6,562 nucleotides of DNA from Mariprofundaceae bacterium. Lineage in GTDB: Bacteria; Pseudomonadota; Zetaproteobacteria; Mariprofundales; Mariprofundaceae. Shown here one piece after another: positions 1 to 6,560 of the stretch. The stretch spans positions 1 through 6,562 of the forward strand of contig JAUZQR010000286.1 in assembly GCA_030950865.1 (NCBI GenBank). The letters run 5' to 3'. Under the pieces are notes generated by a model. That model was not told the DNA's origin, searched no databases, and saw only the letters and a program-made list of their open reading frames with translations. Made by a program: the position numbers and the translations under genes. Position 1 is the first letter of the stretch. Each line of letters begins with the position of its first letter.

Positions 1-140
1 GAGCGCACGATGGAGGGCCCGAGGCGGTGGTAGTCGGCGAGGAAGCAACGCCGCTGCGCCGCCTCGATGGCCTCGGGGCTCATCTTCGGGTGACGCACCA
101 TCGCCTTGAAGCCGGCGCAGTTGCGATAGTACCGCTCGCT
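1..140 (-). pseudogene. Internal fragment of a probable B12-binding radical SAM protein gene, truncated at both ends
   Basis: Read on the minus strand from base 140, the segment is open for 46 codons and runs off the window edge. The peptide includes HPKMSPEAIEAAQRRC and DYHRLGPSIVR. These resemble, from memory, the region after the catalytic domain in B12-binding-domain radical SAM proteins; no cobalamin or CxxxCxxC motif lies inside the piece, so the family call is tentative. By hand count 95 of the first 138 bases are G or C, and 43 of 46 codons end in G or C, unlike every other gene here. There is no start codon: two codons upstream in this frame, at 144-146, lies a TAA, inside the end of sspB. 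It is therefore a gene fragment joined to unrelated sequence near base 139. An assembly chimera is as likely as a natural remnant. Confidence 0.5.
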
Positions 141-606
141 ATTTTACCACGCGCAAATGACGAACTTTTTTCTCTGTAAGCTTCTCTTCGGCGCTTGAAA
201 CGGGTATGTGTGTATCAAATGATGGTTCGATGCTTGGCGCCTCTTGCAAACCACGTGCGGCATTAACCACCACTCGGATGGTTTCTGGCACACAATCTTC
301 CCATACCAAACCCTGTTCGAGATCACCATCAGGTTGATAGGCTGCCCAAATATATGCCATGGGAATATGACATGCATGCGATTGTCCAGAAAATGAAAAT
401 TCAGAAGTGAGGGCATCATCACGAATATAAATGGGTTGCGGCATACGGCTGTTCAGCACCAAACGAAGGGCAGGGTCACCCTTTAAAAAATCAGGCACAC
501 CAACATCATCACGGGTTGCATCAACAACAATGTATATACGTCCATGCTGTTGAAAGAACTCACGTAACTGCTTGGCTTTTGCAGCATCTGAAAATTGAAT
601 GGTCAT
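139..606 (-). CDS. sspB: SspB, ClpXP protease specificity-enhancing factor
   Basis: This 155-residue cytoplasmic adaptor should bind the ssrA degradation tag on stalled-ribosome products and tether them to ClpX, speeding ClpXP proteolysis. The folded substrate-binding domain covers about residues 8-112. The segment IYIVVDATRDDVGVP (24-38) matches the HLVVDVTLPGVQVP stretch of E. coli SspB. A second match is LRLVLNSRMPQP (47-58), and a third is the CHIPMAYIWAAY strand-helix (79-90). A less conserved linker (about 115-145) follows. The protein ends in RHLRVVK, equivalent to the E. coli ALRVVK tail that docks on the ClpX zinc-binding domain, so the C terminus is complete even though the composition changes right after it. 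The TAG stop at 139-141 may include bases from the adjoining foreign segment. The start ATG overlaps the aroG stop (ATGA) and has only a weak GGA-type Shine-Dalgarno, which suggests translational coupling. No sspA is visible. The linker is shorter than in E. coli. Confidence 0.93.
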   Translation of the reverse strand: MTIQFSDAAKAKQLREFFQQHGRIYIVVDATRDDVGVPDFLKGDPALRLVLNSRMPQPIYIRDDALTSEFSFSGQSHACHIPMAYIWAAYQPDGDLEQGLVWEDCVPETIRVVVNAARGLQEAPSIEPSFDTHIPVSSAEEKLTEKKVRHLRVVK

Positions 607-1670
607 GTATGTTGTTTCCGTCGTTGCTTAACGGCTTGTGCGAAATCAGCCAATAAATCAGCCGTATCATCCCATGCAAGACATGCATCGGTAATGCTTA
701 CACCATGCTCAAGAGCTTGACCTTCCACAATGTTTTGACGACCTGCATTGAGGTGACCTTCAACCATTACGCCAATAATTTTATGATTACCAGCGCTAAT
801 CTGTTCACATACATCATGCCCCACAATAATTTGGCGCTCATGTTGTTTTAGGCTATTGGCATGACTACAGTCAATCATAATGCCAGAGTTTACTTTTGCG
901 GACTCTAGCTCTTTTGTTGCCATAGCGATGTGTTTGGCATCGTAGTTGGGTTCATGCCCACCACGTAAAATAATATGGCAGTCTTCATTGCCACTGGTGG
1001 AGAAAATTGCCGAACGACCTTCTTTGGTCAGTGATAAGAAATGATGCGGGTTGGATGCTGCGTTGATGGCATCAATGGCGATACGAAAACCGCCTTCGGT
1101 GCTATTTTTGAAACCAACAGGGCAAGATAAACCCGATGATAATTCGCGATGTCCTTGGCTTTCTGTGGTGCGCGCGCCAATAGCTCCCCAGCTTACCAAG
1201 TCGGCAAAATATTGCGGTGTAATCAAATCAAGGAACTCTGTACCCGCAGGAATGCCCATTTCATTGATTTCGAGCAGTAGTTTGCGTGCCATGCGGATGC
1301 CTGTATTAATTTCAAATGAATCATCCAAATGTGGGTCGTTAATCAATCCTTTCCAGCCCACAGTGGTGCGTGGTTTTTCAAAATAAACGCGCATGACAAT
1401 TTGTAGGGTGTCAGCATATTTATCTTTTAAGCCTTGAATACGTTTGGCATATTCAATAGCCAAGTTAGGGCAATGAATAGAGCATGGACCGACCACCACC
1501 AGTAAGCGGTCATCATCACCGCGAAGAATATTGTGAATGTTCTTTCGTGCAGTAGCAACGGTGGATGCAGCCGTATCACTCACAGGGTGTTCAGCATGAA
1601 CCAATGCTGGTGATACAACTTCTTTGATGCCGACGATACGAAGGTCATCCGTCAAATATTGGGCTGACAT
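603..1670 (-). CDS. aroG: 3-deoxy-7-phosphoheptulonate (DAHP) synthase, class I AroG type, probably Phe-sensitive
   Basis: This enzyme condenses phosphoenolpyruvate and erythrose 4-phosphate into DAHP, the first step of the shikimate pathway. The protein is 355 residues, the usual length of the type I-alpha family, with a complete TIM barrel. Visible motifs are GPCSIH (61-66), MRVYFEKPRTTVGWKG (93-108), DLITPQY (148-154), GAIGARTTESQ (162-172), GLSCPVGFKN (180-189), ILRGG (234-238), DCSHANS (267-273) and VMVEGHL (301-307). Aligned from memory with E. coli AroG (offset +2), the metal ligands are all present as Cys63, His270, Glu304 and Asp328. The effector-site residues Pro152, Ser182 and Ser213 match the Phe-sensitive isozyme. 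Ser213 in FLSLT is Gly in Tyr-sensitive AroF, so Phe inhibition is inferred. The start is supported by AGAGGT at 1678-1683, seven bases upstream, and by a good promoter. The stop overlaps sspB by 4 bases. Confidence 0.96.
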   Translation of the reverse strand: MSAQYLTDDLRIVGIKEVVSPALVHAEHPVSDTAASTVATARKNIHNILRGDDDRLLVVVGPCSIHCPNLAIEYAKRIQGLKDKYADTLQIVMRVYFEKPRTTVGWKGLINDPHLDDSFEINTGIRMARKLLLEINEMGIPAGTEFLDLITPQYFADLVSWGAIGARTTESQGHRELSSGLSCPVGFKNSTEGGFRIAIDAINAASNPHHFLSLTKEGRSAIFSTSGNEDCHIILRGGHEPNYDAKHIAMATKELESAKVNSGIMIDCSHANSLKQHERQIIVGHDVCEQISAGNHKIIGVMVEGHLNAGRQNIVEGQALEHGVSITDACLAWDDTADLLADFAQAVKQRRKQHT

Positions 1671-1677
1671 TTATGCT

Positions 1678-1683
1678 ACCTCT
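1678..1683 (-). promoter_or_regulatory. Ribosome binding site of aroG
   Basis: On the minus strand the bases AGAGGT lie seven nucleotides before the ATG at 1670. This fixes the aroG start and is the clearest Shine-Dalgarno on this strand. Confidence 0.7.
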
Positions 1684-1701
1684 TTTGAGTAAAAACTGAA
1701 T

Positions 1702-1729
1702 ATTGTAATATCAACGCGGATTATGTCAG
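1702..1729 (-). promoter_or_regulatory. Sigma70-type promoter for aroG-sspB
   Basis: On the minus strand CTGACA (1729-1724, 5 of 6 matches to the -35 consensus) is followed after 16 bases by TACAAT (1707-1702, 5 of 6 matches to the -10). Transcription would begin near base 1695, giving a leader of about 25 nucleotides before the aroG ATG. That is too short for an attenuator or riboswitch. No TyrR or TrpR operator was recognised. The call rests on consensus matching only. Confidence 0.6.
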
Positions 1730-1748
1730 AAATGATTACAAATTTTTA

Positions 1749-1766
1749 GGAAAAAGTGCGGAGTGG
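1749..1766 (-). terminator. Possible transcript end of rnpB: 3' strand of P1 followed by a U-tract
   Basis: The 3' strand of the P1 helix (1766-1756 on the minus strand) is followed directly by five T residues (1755-1751). I see no separate local hairpin. A long-range P1 helix plus U-tract could act as an intrinsic terminator or simply mark the processed end. Some read-through into aroG, whose -35 begins 26 bases further on, is possible. Confidence 0.3.
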
Positions 1767-2128
1767 CTCTATAAGCCGGGTTCTGTGTCATTATTTCAAG
1801 AAATAATGGTGGTAATCATTCCTCTGGACATACCATTACTGGCAGCCTCAAGCAGCCTACCCGAAGCCACGCGCGAACCACGCTTAACGACTCCCTATTT
1901 GGCCTTGCTGCGGATGGGGTTTACCTACGCCTGTATGCGTTACCGAATACAGCGGTGCGCTCTTACCGCACCTTTTCACCCTCACCATCGCAAGCGATGG
2001 CGGTCTAGTCTCTGTGGCACTTTCCTAGGGTTTCCCCCACTGGACGTTATCCAGCATCCTGTTCTATGCAGCCCGGACTTTCCTCGATATGCATCAAACA
2101 TACCGCGATTACCCAAACCACTCCGCAC
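1756..2128 (-). ncRNA. rnpB: RNase P RNA, bacterial class A
   Basis: This is the catalytic RNA of RNase P, which removes the 5' leader of pre-tRNAs together with the RnpA protein. On the minus strand the universally conserved blocks appear in order. GAGGAAAGTCCGGGCT (2085-2070) and ACAGAACCCGGCTTAT (1786-1771) form the P4 core. AGAGGAATGAT (1825-1815) lies upstream of the latter. GGTGCGGTAAGAGCGCACC and AGCAAGGCCAAATAGGG are in the middle. TCGGGTAGGCTGCTTGAG carries the GGU (1861-1859) expected to pair with tRNA CCA in loop L15. The ends pair perfectly over 11 bases as P1: 2128-2118 with 1766-1756. A short P12 (1985-2000) has a CUUG loop. An extra 8-bp hairpin with a CUUG loop (1789-1808) sits where P19 lies in other lineages and is missing from the E. 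coli RNA. The length is about 373 nt by this pairing. The ends could shift by a few bases, since the mature 5' end is set from P1 only. Confidence 0.97.
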
Positions 2129-2142
2129 GGCAAAGACTATGA

Positions 2143-2148
2143 ATTGTA
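2143..2148 (-). promoter_or_regulatory. Possible -10 element of the rnpB promoter
   Basis: On the minus strand TACAAT (5 of 6 to consensus) lies 14 bases before the first P1 base, so the transcript would carry a few extra 5' nucleotides. No good -35 is found 16-18 bases upstream. The overlapping CATAGT (2142-2137) is an alternative -10 that would start closer to P1. Both are weak calls. Confidence 0.35.
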
Positions 2149-2224
2149 ACGGGCATAGCTAGGTATTATGTGTCGATATAAAAGATATGTTTGAGGGTAA
2201 AGGCTGCTTTGTTACCATCGCGGC

Positions 2225-4018
2225 ATGTTGAAAGCCATTTATTACCGTGTGAATCAGTGGAAAGTGACCCATGAGCACTTGTACCTGGGTATTTTGGCGT
2301 TGATTGTTGGTGTTTTGGCTGGTTATGGAGCTTTAGTACTGCGTCTTGGTATTGAAGGGGTTGCAACATTGTGGACGGGTGAAGCAGCTTGGTCCTCCGC
2401 TTTGCATACGATTCCATGGTATATATTCCTTGCAGCACCTGTTTGCGGTGGGCTGATTGTGGGATTGATTAATTATTATTGGGTGCCAAAAGGCGAAGCA
2501 CGCGTGATTCCTGGGGTTTTGGAAGCGTTATCTGAGCGTGGCGGGCGCATCAGTGGGCGTAAAACCTTTGCAGAACTCGCCAGCAATATTGTTTCTGTGG
2601 GTAGTGGTGCTTCGATGGGGAGAGAGGCTCCCACAGTAGCTTTAGGTGCAGCATTGGCATCACAACTGGGTATTTTTTTCGGGCTTAATGAAAAGCAGAT
2701 GCGCACCATTGTGGGTTGTGGGGTCGCGGCAGGTATTGCGGCAGCGTTTAATGCTCCCATTGCGGGGGTGCTGTTTGCGTTGGAAGTTATTTTAACCGAT
2801 TATGCCATAGCAACGTTTACACCGATTGTACTTTCAGCAGTGATTGCAACCGTGATTACCCGTGCGCATTTGGGTGATAACACCATGTTTTCAATCCCTG
2901 AGTTCACATTAATTTCCAGTTGGGAAATTCCAGCTTATATGGCGCTTGGTGTGTTTTGTGGATTGATTGCCGCAGTGGTATTGAAAATGTTGCCAAAATC
3001 ACGTTATTTATTTGAGAAACACATCACTAACCCTGTATTTCGCCCAGCCGTGGCAGGGTTTATCTTGGGTTGTTGTGCATTGGTTGTGCCTGAGGTGATG
3101 TCCATTGGTTATGGCACTGTGGAAAGTATTCTTTTGGAATCTTTTTCACCTGTGATTCAAGGTGTTGTGCTTCCTGCCTTATTATTTTTAGGCGTGCTAC
3201 TGGTGTTTAAGGCGGCTGTTAGTGTGGTTTGTTCGGGCGCTGGTTTTGGCGGAGGTATGATTGGCCCGTCATTATTTATTGGTGTGGTAGCAGGAGCCTT
3301 TTTTGGTTTGATTGTACATAGTATTTTTCCAGGCATGTCAGAGAGTTATGGTGCATATGCCTTGGTAGCATGTGCAGCCATGATGGCAGCTATGCTGCAA
3401 GCTCCAATGAGCTCTATCCTTATGGTGTTTGAGTTATCAGGTAATTATCAAGTGATGATTCCATTGATGGCTGCCTGCGTGATTGCAGCCTTGGTGAAGC
3501 GCGCCTTTGGCGAAGGCTCTGCCGTAACTGAAGCCCTGGAAGAGCGTGGTATTGAGACAGGTTGGGGGCTAGAGCGTTCATGGATGCGCTCTGTTCCTGT
3601 TAGCCGCATTCCTTGGAAGGCTGTGCCTAAAATATCAGAACATGCGCGCTTGGCAGAATTAAAGGCTGTCTATGTAAAATCAGGCAAAGGCTGTGTGCAA
3701 GTCGTTGATGATGATGATTTGATGGTGGGCATTATCACCTTTGCCGATTTGCAAGAATGGCTATTGGATTCGACTTTGGATCAGGTGGTGGTTGCATCTG
3801 AAATTGCCAATAGAAAGGTGCTTACGATTTCTGAAAATGATAATTTATTGAATGCGGTGACGCTGTTAGATCGGGTTGAATTTGAACAAATGCCCGTGGT
3901 TGCAGCCGATAATCCACGTAAGGTTTTAGGTATTTTATCGCGCAATGCAGTGTTTTCAAAATATCATAAGTTAATTGTAAAACATGGTGAAAAAGTGGAT
4001 GATAATACCCATGTTTGA
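2225..4018 (+). CDS. CLC-family chloride channel/transporter with C-terminal tandem CBS domains
   Basis: This 597-residue inner-membrane protein of the CLC family moves Cl- or related anions across the membrane. The hydrophobic CLC core covers about residues 18-430, followed by two CBS domains (about 457-515 and 526-580) that usually bind nucleotides and regulate gating. The gating-glutamate motif is present as GREAP (132-136, Glu134), as is the following FNAPIAGVLFALE helix (175-187). The third motif reads GMIGP (344-348) instead of GxFxP. The usual GSGIP is replaced by ARVIP (92-96). The proton-glutamate position (E. coli Glu203) aligns with Val188, and the Tyr445 position aligns with Val434. 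These changes make channel versus exchanger, and even the anion, uncertain. They recall, from memory, a known CBS-bearing proteobacterial subgroup rather than E. coli ClcA. The ATG at 2225 is the first start after an in-frame TAA (2198-2200). It has no clear Shine-Dalgarno, and no convincing promoter was found in the 96-base gap shared with rnpB. The end overlaps uvrD. Confidence 0.93.
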   Translation: MLKAIYYRVNQWKVTHEHLYLGILALIVGVLAGYGALVLRLGIEGVATLWTGEAAWSSALHTIPWYIFLAAPVCGGLIVGLINYYWVPKGEARVIPGVLEALSERGGRISGRKTFAELASNIVSVGSGASMGREAPTVALGAALASQLGIFFGLNEKQMRTIVGCGVAAGIAAAFNAPIAGVLFALEVILTDYAIATFTPIVLSAVIATVITRAHLGDNTMFSIPEFTLISSWEIPAYMALGVFCGLIAAVVLKMLPKSRYLFEKHITNPVFRPAVAGFILGCCALVVPEVMSIGYGTVESILLESFSPVIQGVVLPALLFLGVLLVFKAAVSVVCSGAGFGGGMIGPSLFIGVVAGAFFGLIVHSIFPGMSESYGAYALVACAAMMAAMLQAPMSSILMVFELSGNYQVMIPLMAACVIAALVKRAFGEGSAVTEALEERGIETGWGLERSWMRSVPVSRIPWKAVPKISEHARLAELKAVYVKSGKGCVQVVDDDDLMVGIITFADLQEWLLDSTLDQVVVASEIANRKVLTISENDNLLNAVTLLDRVEFEQMPVVAADNPRKVLGILSRNAVFSKYHKLIVKHGEKVDDNTHV

Positions 4019-6110
4019 TTTAAATCCTGCGCAACAACAAGCCGTTGAGGCTGGTGATGGTCCGCAACTTATTTTGGCAGGGGCAGGTTCTGGAAAAACG
4101 CGCACCATTGTACATCGTATCGGACATTTGATTGCGGCACATTACACTGCACCACACCGTATTTTAGCTGTGACCTTTACCAATAAAGCGGCAGCGGAGT
4201 TAAAGGGGCGTTTATCTGATTTGATTGGTGATGGTGGCGGCGGTGTTGTTTCAGGAACATTTCATGCCCTATCGCTGCGTTTTTTACGCCGTTATGCGGA
4301 TGTGTTGGGTTATCCAAAATCATTTCAGGTCATTGATTCCGATGACCAGCGGGCTTTGGTGAAACGTATTTTAAAAGCCCGTAATATCGCCAGTGAAAAG
4401 TTACATCCATCTTATTTGATTGGCTGGATTGAACATTGTAAACATGCGGGTTTATTACCCGAGCAAGTGGATTCACAAATGTGGAGTGGCATTGATTTAC
4501 GCGAGTTATATGTCGAATATCAGAGCCAACTTAAGCAGTTAGAGCGCATGGATTTTTCCGATTTGCTTGTGAATACAGTACGTTTATTGCGTGAAAAATC
4601 TGATATTGCGGTGGCATTGCGTAGCCGCTTTGATCATGTATTGGTGGATGAATATCAAGATACCAACCCTGTTCAACATGAGTGGCTAACTTTGCTTTGT
4701 GCGGAACATCATAACCTTACCGTGGTGGGCGATGATGATCAGTCGATTTATGGCTGGCGCGGCGCGGATGTGCGTCATATTCTTGATTTTGAGAATATTT
4801 GGCAGGGTGTGTCGGTAGGCATACATAGGTTGGAAGAGAATTATCGCTCGACCCCATCCATTCTCAAGCTTGCGAACGCCATTATTTCTGACAACAGTGA
4901 ACGCCATGAAAAAGTGTTAAAACCCACTCGTGAAGATGGTCGTAAACCTGCATGGAAAGTGTGCAATGATGAGTATGATGAGTCACGGCAGGTTGCACGT
5001 TTTCTTCAATCTCGCCGTGATTGTGGCATTGCATGGGATAATATGGCGGTATTGTATCGCTCCAATCGCCAGTCCTTGGCTTTGGAGCAAATTCTTCGGC
5101 AAGAGGATATGCCGTATCAGATTATTGGTGGGGTAGGCTTTTTTGAACGCTTGGAAATCAAAGATGCATTGAGTTTTTGGGCGATTATCAACGGCTGTGC
5201 TGATGCCATGCATGTGTTGCGCATTGTAAACAAACCAAAACGCGGCATTGGTCTTAAAGGTCAGGAGCAAATAGCTGCGCAATTGGCAGCTTCGGGCATG
5301 CGTGCTTATGAGTGGTTGGATGTTGTAGCAGCAGGCCATGCGGAAGGTGTCGCAAAGAAGTTGCAGCCTTTGGCACAATTAATTGTGCGTTTACGTGAAG
5401 ATTTGGAAAGCATGCCAGATCGAGGTTTAATGGCAGTTTTGGAACAAACGACATACATTGATAGCCTGCAATCCTTTGGTGAATTGGAGGCTGAATCGCG
5501 CCTTGAAAATATTCGCACGCTGCAAAATTATATTGAAATTACCATGCAGGAAGATGTCACGCCGATTGAATTTATGGATAGGGCGGCATTGTTACAATCA
5601 GGGGAAGAAAACGATGATGATGCGGACACACCAAAAATAAACTTGATGAGTCTACATCGTGCCAAAGGCTTGGAATTTGATACAGTGGTCTTAGCTGGTG
5701 TGGAAGAGGGTTTATTGCCACACCAACGCGCACTTGATGAGGGTGATACCGATGAAGAGCGGCGTTTGTTGTATGTTGGTGTAACACGTGCTGAAAATGC
5801 TTTGCTTATTACCTCCGCGCGCCAACGTAGGGTATTTGGTGATATGCATTTTCCGATGCCGAGTCAATTCATTAAAGATTTACCTGAGGATGTATTGCAT
5901 AGGGACACACCAGTGATTTCAAAGCCAAGTATAGGTATGGTGCATGATTCAGGTTTGGATATTGGCAGCTCTGTTTCTCACCCCAGCTTTGGTGAAGGTG
6001 TTGTGTTAGAGCTTGAAGGCAATGGCGATGCCACCCGTATTTCTGTGGAGTTTGAACGGGTAGGTTTAAAGCGTTTGATGCTGAAATATGCTGCACTACA
6101 AATGATTTAG
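4011..6110 (+). CDS. uvrD: UvrD/PcrA-type superfamily 1A 3'-5' DNA helicase
   Basis: This ATP-driven 3'-5' DNA helicase would act in nucleotide excision repair, mismatch repair and removal of stalled polymerase or RecA filaments. All SF1A motifs are intact (numbered from the ATG at 4011): LAGAGSGKTRT (Walker A, 22-32), VTFTNKAAAEL (54-64), GTFHAL (82-87), LVDEYQDTN (211-219), VVGDDDQSIYGWRGA (238-252), ENYRS (276-280), SLHRAKGLEF (547-556) and RRLLYVGVTRA (584-594). The C terminus (about 650-699, with HPSFGEGVVLELEGNGD) matches the Tudor-like RNA-polymerase-binding domain of UvrD/PcrA, which Rep lacks; this favours UvrD over Rep. At 699 residues it is slightly shorter than E. coli UvrD. The start at 4011 (MFDLNPAQQQA) fits the usual family N terminus. 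In-frame ATGs at 3999 (GGTGA eight bases upstream) and 3984 are alternatives. The ORF overlaps the CLC stop by 8 bases, implying co-transcription. An acidic stretch (531-540) precedes motif V. Confidence 0.95.
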   Translation: MFDLNPAQQQAVEAGDGPQLILAGAGSGKTRTIVHRIGHLIAAHYTAPHRILAVTFTNKAAAELKGRLSDLIGDGGGGVVSGTFHALSLRFLRRYADVLGYPKSFQVIDSDDQRALVKRILKARNIASEKLHPSYLIGWIEHCKHAGLLPEQVDSQMWSGIDLRELYVEYQSQLKQLERMDFSDLLVNTVRLLREKSDIAVALRSRFDHVLVDEYQDTNPVQHEWLTLLCAEHHNLTVVGDDDQSIYGWRGADVRHILDFENIWQGVSVGIHRLEENYRSTPSILKLANAIISDNSERHEKVLKPTREDGRKPAWKVCNDEYDESRQVARFLQSRRDCGIAWDNMAVLYRSNRQSLALEQILRQEDMPYQIIGGVGFFERLEIKDALSFWAIINGCADAMHVLRIVNKPKRGIGLKGQEQIAAQLAASGMRAYEWLDVVAAGHAEGVAKKLQPLAQLIVRLREDLESMPDRGLMAVLEQTTYIDSLQSFGELEAESRLENIRTLQNYIEITMQEDVTPIEFMDRAALLQSGEENDDDADTPKINLMSLHRAKGLEFDTVVLAGVEEGLLPHQRALDEGDTDEERRLLYVGVTRAENALLITSARQRRVFGDMHFPMPSQFIKDLPEDVLHRDTPVISKPSIGMVHDSGLDIGSSVSHPSFGEGVVLELEGNGDATRISVEFERVGLKRLMLKYAALQMI

Positions 6111-6215
6111 CGTTTGTTCTGATCGTATACTGAGATAGAAACGTTTAGACGATGTGGATGCAGTATATGTGTATTGCTGTTAATGTTCCCACTTTTAATA
6201 TGCAGGAGAGTTTAT
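6111..6215 (+). other. Intergenic gap between uvrD and arsC with a weak inverted repeat
   Basis: In this 105-base gap TATACTG (6126-6132) and CAGTATA (6161-6167) form a 7-bp inverted repeat 28 bases apart. It is A/T-rich and has no following T-run, so it is not a normal terminator. TATACT (6126-6131) and TTTAAT (6194-6199) look like -10 boxes, but neither has a good -35 at the right spacing. Whether arsC has its own promoter cannot be settled from sequence. Confidence 0.3.
6204..6208 (+). promoter_or_regulatory. Ribosome binding site of arsC
   Basis: AGGAG lies seven bases before the ATG at 6216. This strong Shine-Dalgarno selects that start over an in-frame TTG at 6174. Confidence 0.8.
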
Positions 6216-6560
6216 ATGCCCGTTGTCATTTATCATAATCCACGTTGTTCCAAATCAAGAGCCACATTGGCATTGATTCAAGAACAAGGTATTGCGCCTG
6301 AAATTATTGAATATTTGGATGCCGCACCTTCGGAAAGTGAGCTGGATGCGATTTTAACCAAATTGAATATGCAGCCTGCAGATTTGATGCGTACAGGCGA
6401 AGATGAATATAAGGCGCATATCAAGGGCAAAGATTTAAGTCGAGCAGAAGCGATTGCACTGATGGTGAAATACCCACGTATGATTGAGCGCCCTGTGGTG
6501 GTCAATGGCGAAAAGGCAGCCGTAGGTCGTCCGCCAGAATCAGTTTTGACAATTTTGTAA
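6216..6560 (+). CDS. arsC: ArsC/YfgD-family glutaredoxin-dependent arsenate reductase
   Basis: This 114-residue cytoplasmic thioredoxin-fold protein belongs to the ArsC/Spx/YffB family. In characterised members, arsenate is reduced to arsenite using one catalytic cysteine plus glutathione and glutaredoxin. The N-terminal signature YHNPRCSKSR (6-15) contains Cys11, equivalent to Cys12 of plasmid R773 ArsC. The three anion-binding arginines of that enzyme align with Arg59 (in LMRTGED), Arg92 (in ERPVVV) and Arg105 (in VGRPPE). Length and wording are closest to E. coli YfgD, a chromosomal relative that is often not part of an ars operon. No arsR, arsB or acr3 gene is visible, and the window ends two bases after the TAA stop. 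The fold and catalytic residues are clear. Arsenate as the physiological substrate is an inference from family membership. Confidence 0.92.
   Translation: MPVVIYHNPRCSKSRATLALIQEQGIAPEIIEYLDAAPSESELDAILTKLNMQPADLMRTGEDEYKAHIKGKDLSRAEAIALMVKYPRMIERPVVVNGEKAAVGRPPESVLTIL

Noticed and set aside
1051..1386. Plus-strand open frame of 111 codons
   Set aside because: It is antisense to the conserved core of aroG and has no ribosome binding site or known domain.
1671..1755. Attenuator or leader peptide controlling aroG
   Set aside because: The predicted leader is only about 25 nucleotides, with no run of Phe, Tyr or Trp codons and no alternative hairpins.
1785..2162. Plus-strand open frame of 125 codons
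   Set aside because: It lies almost entirely opposite the RNase P RNA, whose conserved blocks explain the sequence. The peptide has no recognisable motif.
4983..5378. Minus-strand open frame of 131 codons
   Set aside because: It is antisense to uvrD, whose motifs are intact. The composition of the peptide is typical of a shadow frame.
6174..6215. N-terminal extension of arsC from a TTG at 6174
   Set aside because: It would add residues before the thioredoxin-fold first strand, and its coding region would include the strong AGGAG that serves the ATG at 6216.
6111..6215. Intrinsic terminator after uvrD
   Set aside because: The only inverted repeat is A/T-rich with a 28-base loop and no T-run follows it.
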